64,000 nt of DNA, taken from positions 62,001-126,000 of the forward strand of contig CAVXNQ010000010.1 of NCBI GenBank assembly GCA_963763205.1, in the 5' to 3' direction. Below, in pieces: positions 31,101-39,086 of the stretch. Position 1 is the stretch's first letter; every line of letters starts with the position of its first letter. A model generated the notes under the pieces. The model saw only the letters and a list, made by a program, of their open reading frames with translations, was not told the origin of the DNA and made no database searches. Both the position numbers and the translations under genes were made by a program. Origin of the DNA: DDH964 sp963763205 (lineage in GTDB: Bacteria; Desulfobacterota; Desulfuromonadia; Desulfuromonadales; DDH964).

Positions 31101-31309
31101 TGCTGTATACCGACGGCATCACCGAGGCCGAGAACGCCGGGGGGGAATTTTTCGGCGAGGAGCGGCTGGCGGCGCTTTTGGCGGAGCTGCACGGCGCGTC
31201 GCCGGCGGGGACGGTCGAGGCGATCCTGGCCGCGGTGCACGGCTTTGCCGGGACCGAGAGCTTGAACGACGACGCAACCCTGGTGGTGATGCGGGTCGAT
31301 GAGACCTGA
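28103..31309 (+). CDS. SLC5-type Na+/solute symporter fused to STAC-like, GAF and PP2C (SpoIIE-type) phosphatase domains
   Basis: 1068 residues from ATG 28103 (GGAAAGGG upstream; a GTG six bases earlier is possible). Residues about 1-500 form 12-13 membrane segments of the SLC5 kind seen in CbrA (AVYFTSWTFYGSAG, SIADFISSRYGK). Residues about 530-640 (AKFVEVFSPGAQERGLQRI, IGDQPARAAIAGYLGD) match the position of the STAC linker that joins SLC5 to kinases. Then GAF (about 653-800), a coil (REKERELEIARAIQ) and a PP2C phosphatase (853-1062) with the metal Asp residues in EVGGDYYDF, IADVSGHN, LYTDGITEA and NDDATLV. It probably senses or carries a solute and passes a signal by dephosphorylating a partner, likely an anti-sigma-antagonist. 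No such partner is nearby. Frame intact. Confidence 0.85.
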   Translation: MIPIAVVVFVSLVYLGLLFAVAFYADRQRRAGRSLVSNPHVYALSLAVYFTSWTFYGSAGRAATVGLDFMPTDLAPTLMAFTWWFLLRKIVRISKEQNITSIADFISSRYGKATSLGAIVTIFTVVGIMPYIALQLKAVAHTFDLLTRHPAAAAGAAAIPGFHPQFDYAFYVALILGVFGVLFGARRLVAAERHEGLVAAIAVEAVVKLAAFLAVGLFVTYGLFDGMGDIYARFAASFPERMDLLRLGTEQIPHSSWFTLIVLSMLAFMVLPRQFHIMVIENSDEDHIRSAMWRFPAYSFLINVFVIPIALGGLLYTGGDTAGADFFVLHLPLQTGHPWLALLVFVGGFSAAAGMVMVSSVTLATMILNHLLMPLLLRFEFGRMAGLLLNLKRLAIFGVIFLGYAYYRLFGESYALVNIGLVSFVAAAQFAPAFFGGLYWKRANLKGAVTGLTLGFVVWFYTLMIPSFVRSGWLPETILQHGPWGIELLRPLQLFGLTGLDPWGQALFWTLLVNGGAFLTLSLLTRANAGEREQAAKFVEVFSPGAQERGLQRISKAPTVMEFVELMAKFIGDQPARAAIAGYLGDVDIDARGSLSEFELPDLKRFAERTLAGSVGAAPARVIVDSYLATRGSTMEDVFDIFGSVTISRRAGREQLGVLHEVTRIVASGADLDRILERILELFRQQFKFDLCIIRLLDEERRVLRVRQQQGMSWEHLEESERALDEETYVGEAFVTNRVVAVNDTDLLDKEAPAAIIRREGICSFAHAPITVEGEPIGVLSAFSRSAKGIFTEEFTDLFRSLAGQVGVAWRNARQTEKLIRAREKERELEIARAIQSSLLPARVPQLAGLSLAATCIPAREVGGDYYDFLPRGADRLDLLIADVSGHNVGAALIMTEARTFIRSHFEMLATPQQTTTALNRFLYEDLSRAELFISCFYLSYRPRSRRLRFANAGHNLPLLWRSETAGLERLDAEGLILGVRPEVAFEERELQLNAGDVLLLYTDGITEAENAGGEFFGEERLAALLAELHGASPAGTVEAILAAVHGFAGTESLNDDATLVVMRVDET

Positions 31310-31336
31310 AAAAAGGCCCGGAGACATCTCCGGGCC
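31309..31336 (-). terminator. Intrinsic terminator for the small-gene end of the gabT2 operon
   Basis: A perfect stem GGCCCGGAGA-CA-TCTCCGGGCC (31315-31336) followed on the minus strand by TTTTTT (31309-31314). It also lies just behind the phosphatase gene on the plus strand, where it lacks a U-run. Confidence 0.8.
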
Positions 31337-31360
31337 ACTGTCGGACTTGGTTCAGTTATC

Positions 31361-31642
31361 TTACGGTCCCGGCCTGGCCCGCTCCAGGTGGACGCAGCGG
31401 CGGGGACTCCACTGTGCCGAATCGACGATCCGCGGGACGGTGGCCTGGCGGATTTGCGGGTGATCGCGGCCCGCCGGGATCGGCTCACTCAATTCGACCT
31501 CGACGGCCACCGGATCGAGGCGCCGGATTTCCCCCCGCCCGGAAAAGCTGCGGCCAAAGGCGGTCCAAAAGACTTTGACTCTGGCGCCGACGGCCAGCTC
31601 CCGGTCTTCGCGGTTCAGCAGCAGGTGGGGGTCCATTTCCAT
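31361..31642 (-). CDS. Small hypothetical protein, PilZ-like pattern
   Basis: 93 residues from ATG 31642 (GAGG eight bases upstream; TTG 31648 is an alternative). It is mostly beta-strand in pattern (GARVKVFWTAF, AVEVELSEPI, RQATVPRIVDSAQW) and could be a small barrel. I do not recognise a certain family. It closes a three-gene minus-strand operon gabT2 - 31667 - this gene, with short gaps (19 and 24 bp) and a terminator right after. A role linked to omega-amino acid use is possible by position only. Confidence 0.5.
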   Translation of the reverse strand: MEMDPHLLLNREDRELAVGARVKVFWTAFGRSFSGRGEIRRLDPVAVEVELSEPIPAGRDHPQIRQATVPRIVDSAQWSPRRCVHLERARPGP

Positions 31643-31666
31643 GGGCAATCCCTCGGATGCGGAGGA

Positions 31667-31951
31667 TCAGCTACGGGTTCCGGGCGGGCAGGCGATGACG
31701 GCGAACTCCACCAGCTTGTCCGGACAGCTGACCCGGTAGCCGCCGGCGTAGCCCATGGCCGGCGATTCGATGCCGAAACGCGCGGTCATCACCCAGGGAT
31801 AGATTCCCGCCAGGGCCGTCACGCAGACCGGAGCCGACTTTCGGTAATCGATCAAGGCTCCATCGAGGTAAACGGTGGCCCCCTCCGGCATCAGGGGACA
31901 ACCGGATGCGGTGACGACGATTTTCACCCTGTGGTCCGGATTCACTTGCAT
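31667..31951 (-). CDS. TIGR04076-like small cysteine protein
   Basis: 94 residues from ATG 31951 (GGGAGG seven bases upstream). Contains SGCPLMPEGATVYLDGALI, APVCVTALAGIYPWVM and GYRVSCPDKLVEF, with cysteines in CP, VC and CPD contexts, a pattern I associate with the uncharacterised TIGR04076 family. Conserved Cys and aromatic residues suggest a metal or small-molecule site. It lies 19 bp after gabT2 on the same strand. Confidence 0.55.
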   Translation of the reverse strand: MQVNPDHRVKIVVTASGCPLMPEGATVYLDGALIDYRKSAPVCVTALAGIYPWVMTARFGIESPAMGYAGGYRVSCPDKLVEFAVIACPPGTRS

Positions 31952-31970
31952 CAATTCCTCCCGGCCGCCT

Positions 31971-33299
31971 TCAAGAGGCTGCCCTCCTGGTCGCTCCCTG
32001 GGCCACTTCCAGCAGCGATTCCTCAAGGATCGCCAGGCCCCGATCCAATTCCTCGTCCCCGATCATCAGGGGCATCAGGACCCGCAGGACGTTGCCGAAG
32101 TTGCCGCAAGCGATCAGCACCAGCCCCTTTTCGTAGCAGAGCCGGGTGATCTGCTTGGCCTCTTCGGTGGCCGGCTCCCGGGTCTCCCGGTCGCGCACCA
32201 GTTCCAGGGCGAGCATCGGTCCCTTGCCGCGCACCTCGCCGATCAGCTCATGTTCAGCCTGCATCGTCTCGAGCCGGGCCTTGAGGAAGGTGCCCAGCCG
32301 CTCGGCCTGCTGCAGCAGTCCGTCCTCCACCAGGACCTCCAGCACCGCCTGCGCCGCCCGGATTGCCAGGGGATTGCCGCCGTAGGTGCTCCCCAGACCC
32401 CCGGGGTGCGGCTTGCTCATGATCTCGCTGCGGCCGGTCACCGCGCTCAGGGGCAGCCCTCCGGCGAGGCTCTTGGCCGTGGTGATCAGGTCGGGGGCCA
32501 CGCCCCAGTGGTCGATGGCAAAGAGTTTTCCGGTCCGGCCCATTCCGGACTGCACCTCGTCGACGATCAGCAGGATGCCGTGCTTCTGGCAGATTCGCTG
32601 CAATTTGGGGAAATAGTCGGGCGGCGGAGTGACGAAGCCGCCCTCCCCCTGGATCGGTTCGGCGATGACGGCCGCCACCTGTTCGGCGGCCACCTGATTG
32701 ATGAAGAATTCCTCCAGATGGTCGGCGCAGGCGGTCTTGCACGCCGGGTGCTTGAGGCCCCATGGGCAGCGATAGCAATAGGCATAGGGCATACGATAGG
32801 TTTCGGGGGCGAAGGGACCGAACCGGAACTTGTAGGGCTTGACTTTGCTGGTCAAAGTCATGCCCAGGTTGGTGCGGCCATGAAAGGCATTTTCGAAAGC
32901 GATGAGGGCCGGCCTTCCGGTAGCGTAGCGGGCGATCTTAGCCGCGTTTTCCACCGCCTCGGCGCCGGAGTTGAGAAACATGGTCATCTTCGCGAAGCTT
33001 CCCGGCGCCAGTTCGTTGAGCCGGGCGGCCAGTTCGATGTAGGGCGCATAGGGGGCGATGTGAAAGCAGGTGTGGAGATACCGATCGGCCTGGTCCTTGA
33101 TGGCGGCGACCACCTTGGGATGACAGTGGCCGACGTTGTTGACGCCTATGCCCCCGGCAAAGTCGATCAACTCCCTGCCGTCGGCATCGATCATGATGGC
33201 GCCCTGGGCCCGGACGACAAACGATGGGGTCGAAGTCGCCAGACCGGGGGGGACATGCTGGTTGCGAAGTTCCATCCATTCGGCGCTGGTCTTTTTCAT
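31971..33299 (-). CDS. 5-aminovalerate / 4-aminobutyrate aminotransferase (class III, PLP)
   Basis: 442 residues from ATG 33299 (AGGAGG nine bases upstream). PLP Asp in IVDEVQSG (247) and Lys in LITTAKSLAGG (276); FLNSGAEAVENA at 108-119; the CYRCPWGLKHPACKTAC insert is typical of GabT/DavT. It shares most motifs with gabT1 but is clearly divergent. It is divergent to a sigma-54 activator and stands next to an operon that contains glutaryl-CoA dehydrogenase. That context favours 5-aminovalerate to glutarate semialdehyde as its reaction, coupled to 2-oxoglutarate/glutamate. Substrate is an inference. Confidence 0.85.
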   Translation of the reverse strand: MKKTSAEWMELRNQHVPPGLATSTPSFVVRAQGAIMIDADGRELIDFAGGIGVNNVGHCHPKVVAAIKDQADRYLHTCFHIAPYAPYIELAARLNELAPGSFAKMTMFLNSGAEAVENAAKIARYATGRPALIAFENAFHGRTNLGMTLTSKVKPYKFRFGPFAPETYRMPYAYCYRCPWGLKHPACKTACADHLEEFFINQVAAEQVAAVIAEPIQGEGGFVTPPPDYFPKLQRICQKHGILLIVDEVQSGMGRTGKLFAIDHWGVAPDLITTAKSLAGGLPLSAVTGRSEIMSKPHPGGLGSTYGGNPLAIRAAQAVLEVLVEDGLLQQAERLGTFLKARLETMQAEHELIGEVRGKGPMLALELVRDRETREPATEEAKQITRLCYEKGLVLIACGNFGNVLRVLMPLMIGDEELDRGLAILEESLLEVAQGATRRAAS

Positions 33300-33429
33300 G
33301 GGGCGAAGTCCTCCTGTGGCTAGGTTGGCGGTTGCAAAGGGCAAGTAAGATTCCCGGGTCATCCTTCCGGAGGGAAGGATGGAGCGATGGGTCGCGAAAA
33401 GAGGGGTCCAACAGCTACTTCCCTGACTA

Positions 33430-33446
33430 ATCAAAGACCGTACCAA
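33430..33446 (-). promoter_or_regulatory. Sigma-54 promoter for gabT2
   Basis: Minus-strand TTGGTACGGTCTTTGAT against consensus TTGGCACG-N4-TTGCT: two mismatches, correct GG-N10-G spacing. Predicted start near 33420, about 120 nt before the ATG. Confidence 0.62.
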
Positions 33447-33536
33447 CGCGACGATCTGGAATAATCTGCTGAAAAAACAGCGGGTTGGGATTGTGCCAGA
33501 GGGGATGGCTGGAGAAGATGGGTTTCGGGGCGGGAA

Positions 33537-33551
33537 TTTTCCGCTTGAAAA
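33537..33551 (-). promoter_or_regulatory. Candidate enhancer palindrome in the gabT2/activator divergent region
   Basis: TTTTC-CGCTT-GAAAA, a perfect 5-bp-arm palindrome about 90 bp upstream of the gabT2 -24 element. It resembles the TTTC-N-GAAA site before GDH2 (35800-35812) and, with one base less in the centre, the gabT1 sites. The rest of the 33300-33693 gap holds nothing else I can assign apart from a GTTTGA...TCAAAC inverted repeat at about 33570-33610. Confidence 0.35.
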
Positions 33552-33693
33552 GATTCCGATTTGCATGTTTGATGTTGTTATGCATAATGGGAGTTAAGCG
33601 CCATTCAAACAAGTCCCCCGAAAGATGTTTTTTTCCCGCTCTCCGGTCCGCCCGCTTGCGCGGCAGCGGACTCGAGCAACGATGGGAGGTTCC

Positions 33694-35469
33694 GTGTCGC
33701 GACTCACCTACAACAGTCTTATCCGGCCCGTTGATTCCCTCTTTTCCGCCCTCAGCGAACAGGCCCAAGCGCTGTTTGAGGGGGCCAACGAAGGGCTGTT
33801 GGCCCTCGACGCCGACGGTGTCGCCCTCCTCGCCAACCGCGTCGCCAGGGACAAGCTGGGCATCCCCTCCGGCACCGCCTTGCCGAAGCGGATGCCGGAA
33901 TTGTGGGGGCGAATCGCCGCCATCCGGCCCGGGGACCAGCGCCGCCTGGAGGTCCCGGTCGAGGTGGATGGCCGCCAGTATCTGGTGCGGATCAGCCCGG
34001 TCCTGGTCGAGGGGGAGCTGGCGGGATGGGCCTGCATTTTTGAGGAAAGCGGCAAGACGGCCACGGTGGAGGCCATGGCCGAGGAGATGCGGGCCTACCA
34101 GGACCTGACCAGGGAGTTGGACGCCATCATCGACTCCTCGTCGGACGGCCTCTGGATCTGCGATGCCGAAGCCAAGGTCATCCGCATCAACCGCGCCTCC
34201 GAACGCATCAACTCCATCAAGGCGGAGGAGGTGGTGGGACGGACCATGACCGAGCTGGTGGCGCAAGGTTTCGTGGATCGCTCGGTGACCGCCCAGGTCC
34301 TCGAAACCGGCAAGGTGGTCGACATGCTGCAGCAGCGGGGGGACCGCAAGCTGATCCTGACCGGGACCCCCGTCTGCGACGCCCACGGCAAGCTGATCCG
34401 GGTCGTGGTGAGCGAGCGGGACATCACCGAAATCGATACCCTGCAGCGCACCCTGGAGGAGCAGGAGGCGATCAAGGACCAGTTCCGGAACCAGATGCTG
34501 GAGATGCAGCAGATGGTCATCGAGTCCCGTCGGGTCATTGCCAAAAGTCCCTGCATGATCAAGGCGTTGCGTCAGGCCCTGAAAGTTGGCGGGGCCAATT
34601 CGTCGGTTCTGATCCTCGGCGAGTCGGGGGTCGGCAAGGGGTTGATTGCCGACTTGATTCACAAGAACTCCAGCCGGGCCGAAATGCCGATGATCAAGAT
34701 CAACTGTGGCGCCATTCCGGAGTCGCTCATCGAATCGGAGCTGTTCGGGTACGAGAAGGGCGCCTTTACCGGTGCGCAGACGAGCAAGCCCGGGCACCTG
34801 GAGACGGCCGACGGCGGTATCGTGTTTTTGGACGAAATCGCCGAATTGCCGCTCCCCTCCCAAGTCAAGTTGCTGCGCTTTCTGGAAGACGGACGCATCC
34901 TGCGGCTGGGCGGCACCAAGCCCCGCACCGTCGATGTCCGGGTCCTCGCCGCCACCCACCGCAACCTCGAGGAAATGATCGAGGCCGGCAAGTTCCGCCT
35001 CGACCTCTTCTACCGCCTGAACGTCATTCCCCTCTATGTTCCGGCGGTTCGGGAACGCCGGGACTGCATTCCGGCGCTGCTCCACTACTACATCGATTAT
35101 TTCGCCAGCAAGAGCGGGACCCGCAAGCGTCTGACCCGGGCGGCCTCCGACGCGCTTTTGAACTACCGGTTTCCCGGCAATGTCCGCGAACTGATGAACA
35201 TCTGCGAGCGGCTGGTGGTGATGACGGATACCGAGTTGATCGACCTGCAGGATCTTCCCAGCCACATAGCCAACCAGGCCCAGGATGCGTTGCTGGCGGC
35301 GGGCGATTGGCCGGAAGCAATGACCCTGCAGCAGATCCTGGACAGCGTGGAGCGTTCGGTGCTGGAGCGAGCCGCGGAAAAGTTCGGAACCCAGTACAAG
35401 ATAGCGAAAATGCTGGGGGTCAACCAATCGACCATCGCCCGGAAGTTGAAGAAGTTCGGCATCGGCTGA
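33694..35469 (+). CDS. PAS-domain sigma-54-dependent activator of the omega-amino acid regulon
   Basis: 591 residues from GTG 33694, which follows GGGAGGT; an upstream ATG at 33625 has no ribosome site. Two PAS domains (about 20-110, 130-240), a helical linker, AAA+ with GESGVGKG, the GAFTGA loop and GGIVFLDEIAEL, then HTH YKIAKMLGVNQSTIARKLKKF. No receiver domain, so it senses through PAS. It is transcribed away from gabT2 and toward the GDH2-CoA-transferase operon, which both have sigma-54 promoters. It is the natural activator of both, presumably in response to the substrate. Confidence 0.87.
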   Translation: MSRLTYNSLIRPVDSLFSALSEQAQALFEGANEGLLALDADGVALLANRVARDKLGIPSGTALPKRMPELWGRIAAIRPGDQRRLEVPVEVDGRQYLVRISPVLVEGELAGWACIFEESGKTATVEAMAEEMRAYQDLTRELDAIIDSSSDGLWICDAEAKVIRINRASERINSIKAEEVVGRTMTELVAQGFVDRSVTAQVLETGKVVDMLQQRGDRKLILTGTPVCDAHGKLIRVVVSERDITEIDTLQRTLEEQEAIKDQFRNQMLEMQQMVIESRRVIAKSPCMIKALRQALKVGGANSSVLILGESGVGKGLIADLIHKNSSRAEMPMIKINCGAIPESLIESELFGYEKGAFTGAQTSKPGHLETADGGIVFLDEIAELPLPSQVKLLRFLEDGRILRLGGTKPRTVDVRVLAATHRNLEEMIEAGKFRLDLFYRLNVIPLYVPAVRERRDCIPALLHYYIDYFASKSGTRKRLTRAASDALLNYRFPGNVRELMNICERLVVMTDTELIDLQDLPSHIANQAQDALLAAGDWPEAMTLQQILDSVERSVLERAAEKFGTQYKIAKMLGVNQSTIARKLKKFGIG

Positions 35470-35642
35470 AGGGGGCGCGGACCTTCATGCATTGGCGCAT
35501 CAAAAGCCCGACTCGGTCCGGCTCCGCCGCAGCCTTTTCCTGCTGAAGAGGGTCTTCGTCGCCCCGGGTCTTTATCTCCCGGGGCTTCCCCCCGGCCGCG
35601 ATCTTGACCAACAAATCGAGTACTTACGGTAAGATGGAATTT

Positions 35643-35680
35643 TTGGGCCGGGCTCTCTTGGCAGAGCCCGGCCCAATTTT
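35643..35680 (+). terminator. Strong intrinsic terminator after the PAS activator
   Basis: TTGGGCCGGGCTCT pairs perfectly with AGAGCCCGGCCCAA (14 bp, loop of six), followed by TTTTCTTTT. It separates the activator from the downstream catabolic operon, so the latter must use its own promoter at 35868. Confidence 0.9.
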
Positions 35681-35799
35681 CTTTTGCCGTTCCTCCAAAG
35701 CCAGCCCTTCGGATAAAAGCTTCTGAAAACATTGCAGAATTTCCGGTTTCTCCCGCCCCGAAAGATCGTTTTCCCCGCCGGGAATCGTCTCTACCAACG

Positions 35800-35812
35800 T
35801 TTCTATTCGAAA
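35800..35812 (+). promoter_or_regulatory. Candidate enhancer palindrome before the GDH2 operon
   Basis: TTTC-TATTC-GAAA, about 60 bp upstream of the -24 element of the GDH2 promoter. It matches the arms and spacing of the candidate site before gabT2. The arms are only four bases, so chance occurrence is quite possible. Confidence 0.3.
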
Positions 35813-35867
35813 GAAATATCAAACAAAAACGGATAGATATGTCGCCATCCAGGACTAGAACGGCATT

Positions 35868-35883
35868 TGGCATCCTCCTTGCT
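35868..35883 (+). promoter_or_regulatory. Sigma-54 promoter for the GDH2-AOR2-gcdH...CoA-transferase operon
   Basis: TGGCATCCTCCTTGCT: near-perfect, GG-N10-GC, with T before and a consensus TTGCT block. Predicted start near 35894; leader of about 115 nt to the GDH2 ATG at 36011. All nine genes to 49417 are on the same strand with no terminator of convincing strength between them. Confidence 0.78.
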
Positions 35884-36010
35884 CAATTGGGGGATATCCA
35901 GGCCAGAGGGTCCTGACGGAACATCGGCAGGCATAGCCCTCGACAAGGTGGAAGTGACCTGGAGATCCGACGGCCATTCGCCTTTCGTTCGATCCGACCA
36001 AGGAGATGAC

Positions 36011-39000
36011 ATGGATTCCCCGGTTGAGAACCCCGTCTTCACGGCAATCCAGGCCGCCATCGGCCAGCGCTGCGGGCAAGCCGCAGAGCATCTGGCCTGG
36101 CTCAAGGCGCAGATGCACCCGTATTTCTTCATCACCCTGCAGAACGAGCCCCAGGCCATCGCCCGGCTGGTCCTCGGGCTGGATGACCTGACCCAGGACC
36201 ATCGCCTGGTGCTGGCCGATCGGGAGGGCGCCCTGATAGTCGCCTGCCCCAGCCGGCCCGGCTCCCTCTACGCGTCGCTGCATCAGCTGCCGGAGAAAGA
36301 CATCTCCTATGCCCAGTTCACCCAGTCCTACGGGCCCCTGCCCGGTCTGGGCCGGGCACTGGAGGTGCAGCTCTACGAATTCGACCGCAAGGGCCACGGG
36401 GAGATTGCGGCCGCCCTGGAGCGGGCCGCGGTCCCTCCCCGCCTGCGTCGCGCCATCGCCGCGGCCCTGCGGCGGGGCTATCCCGGCTTCGACCGGCAGG
36501 AGCTGGACCAGCTGCTGCAATTGCTGTGGGTGAACAACGCGAACTACCTGCGCATCTCGCCGCCGCAGCGGGTCGCCCAGCTCTTGTGGCTTCTCCAGCA
36601 AAGCCGTCATCAGGGCGGCGTTCACCTGGAGGTGGAAACCGCCGAGGGCCCCGGGGGCGGCCAGGAGTACCGGGTCATGTTCGCCGCCGCCAACCCTCCC
36701 CAGCGGGATTTCCTGGTACAGACCATGGAGGTTTTCAAACGTCTGGAAATTGGGATTAAGCGTGCCTATTGCCTGACCATCAGCACCGGGGTCCACCCCT
36801 ATTTCCTCGGCTCCTTCTACGTCAGCGAGCGCCATGCGGCGCTGGCCGACAGGACCTCCGCCCCCTTTGACCGCCTGCGCCGGGAACTGTACAATACCCA
36901 GCTCCTGTCGAGCGCCTCACCGACCTACGGGCAGTTCGTCACCCGCCGCCTCATGAGCGGCGAGGATGCCTCCCTGGTCAATGTCTTCATCGCTTTCTGT
37001 CACACCAATCTCGCCCACAACCAGCCGGAGAGCTTCGGCATCGAAGATGTGATGCGGGCCTTCCACAATCACCCGGAAGTGACCCTCAAGCTGGTGGAGC
37101 TGTTCCGGCTCCGTTTCGACCCGGCGTTGTCCGCGCGGGAAGAGCGCTACGGGGCGGCCCTTGCGGAGACCACGCGGCTGGTCGCCGGCTACAACACCGG
37201 CCACCGTTTCCTGGACGACTTCCGCCGCAGCATTTTCCGCTGCTGCCTCGGCTTTATCCGCTTTACGCTGAAGACCAACTTCTTCGTCCTGGAAAAGCAG
37301 GCCCTGGCTTTCCGCCTCGATCCGGCCTACCTGGCCGAGCTGGGGGAGGAGTTCACTGCCGACCTGCCGGCAGAGAGCCCGTTTCGGATCACCTTTTTCT
37401 TCGGTCGCAACGGCATCGGTTACCACATCGGCTTCTCGGACATCGCCCGCGGCGGCTGGCGCACCATCCTCACCCGCAGCCGCGACGACTACGCCACCAG
37501 CGCCAATACCCTGTTCCGCGAGAACTTCGTGCTGGCCCATACCCAGCACCTCAAGAACAAGGACATCTACGAAGGCGGCTCGAAGATGGTGGCGATCCTC
37601 GACGTCGCCGGGGTCGAAGACCGCGACCAGGTCACCCAGCGGCTCTACAAGCTGCAGTACGGCTTTCTCAACGCCTTCCTGGATATTTTCGTCACCACCG
37701 AGGGCAGGGCCAGGGATCCCCGGGTGGTCGACTATTACGGCGAGGACGAACCGATCGAACTCGGCCCCGATGAGAACATGCACGACGCCATGGTCGAGGT
37801 GATCGCCCGCCAGTCGGTGAAGCGCGGCTACCTGCTGGGCGCCGGTCTGATCTCCAGCAAGCAGGTCGGCATCAATCACAAGGAATTCGGCGTTACCTCC
37901 ACCGGCGTGGTCAAGTTCGCCGAGATCACCATGGCCGAACTGGGAACGGACATTCAGACCGAGCCCTTTGCCGTCAAGTTCACCGGCGGCCCGGCGGGGG
38001 ACGTCGCCGGCAACGCCATGCGCCTGCTGCTGGAGCGCTGCCCGCAGGTGAAAATCAAGCTCGTCGTCGACGGCAGCGGGGCGTTCTGCGACCCGCAAGG
38101 AGCCGACCGGGAAGCCCTGGCGACGCTCTTGCTGCGCTAGCGACATCGAAGACTTCGATCCCGATCGGCTGCATCCCGGCGGCTTTCTGCTCTACCGCAA
38201 CCAGCGGCGCAGCGAAGGGCTGCGCGAGCTGTTCCGGAAGATCGTGCGGACCGACGGCGGGCTCGAGGAGCGCTGGCTGACGGTCGATGAATTCCATCGC
38301 GAATACGACAGCCTGCTCTTTACCGTCGACGCCGACCTGTTCATTCCTGCCGGCGGCCGGCCGGAAACCATCGACGGTGGCAACTGGCGGAATTTTTTCG
38401 ACGCCGCCGGACGCCCCTCGGCGCGGGCCATCGTCGAGGGCGCCAACTCCTTTATCACCCCCGAAGCCCGCAGCGAACTGCAGAAGGGGGGCGTGGTCAT
38501 CCTGCGCGACGCCTCGGCCAACAAGTGCGGGGTGATCTCCTCCTCCTACGAAATCATCGGCAACCTGCTGCTCTCGGAAGAGGAATTTCTGGCCCACAAG
38601 GCCCGTTACGTGGCCGACGTCATCGAGATCCTGGAACGGCGCGCCGCCGACGAGGCGCACCTGATCTTCCGCCGGCACCGGGAGGGAGGCGGCAGCCAGC
38701 TCTATACCGAGATTTCGGCCGCCATCAGCGGCGAGATCAACGCCCATTACGCCCGGCTGTTCGCCTTTTTCCAGGAGCATGCCGAGCTCTGCGCGGAGCC
38801 CCTGTTCCGGCGCGCCATCGCCGCCCACCTGCCCCGCCTGCTGCGCGAAGACTCCCGGTACCTGTCCCGCATCGGAAATCTGCCGGCCAAGTACCTCTCG
38901 GCGATCCTGGCCAGCGAGATCGCCTCTTCCATCGTCTACCGCGGCGATCGCGAAGCGGAGTTCGCGGCCATGCTCCGGGGACATCTGGAGCGGAACTTTG

Positions 39001-39038
39001 CGGAGCAGACCCCCAAGTTGGCCGTCGCCAATCAGTGA
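36011..39038 (+). CDS. NAD-specific glutamate dehydrogenase, large type, second copy (one frameshift)
   Basis: Starts at ATG 36011 with AAGGAG upstream. MDSPVENPVFTAIQAAIG... follows the same architecture as GDH1: N-terminal regulatory part, then FSDIARGGWRTI, HTQHLKNKDIYEGGSK and FTGGPAGDVAGN. An extra C near 38135 gives a false stop after TLLLR; the other frame resumes ASDIEDFDPDRLHPGG and runs to 39038, where it ends without trouble. Corrected length about 1008 residues. As the first gene of the operon it would recycle glutamate made by the aminotransferase to 2-oxoglutarate. The two copies are paralogues and not recent duplicates: many differences are spread through the whole length. Confidence 0.86.
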
Positions 39039-39086
39039 CGGGACGCTGGCGTCATCGTCGCCGCCTCGGACCGGAAAGGAAGGACC

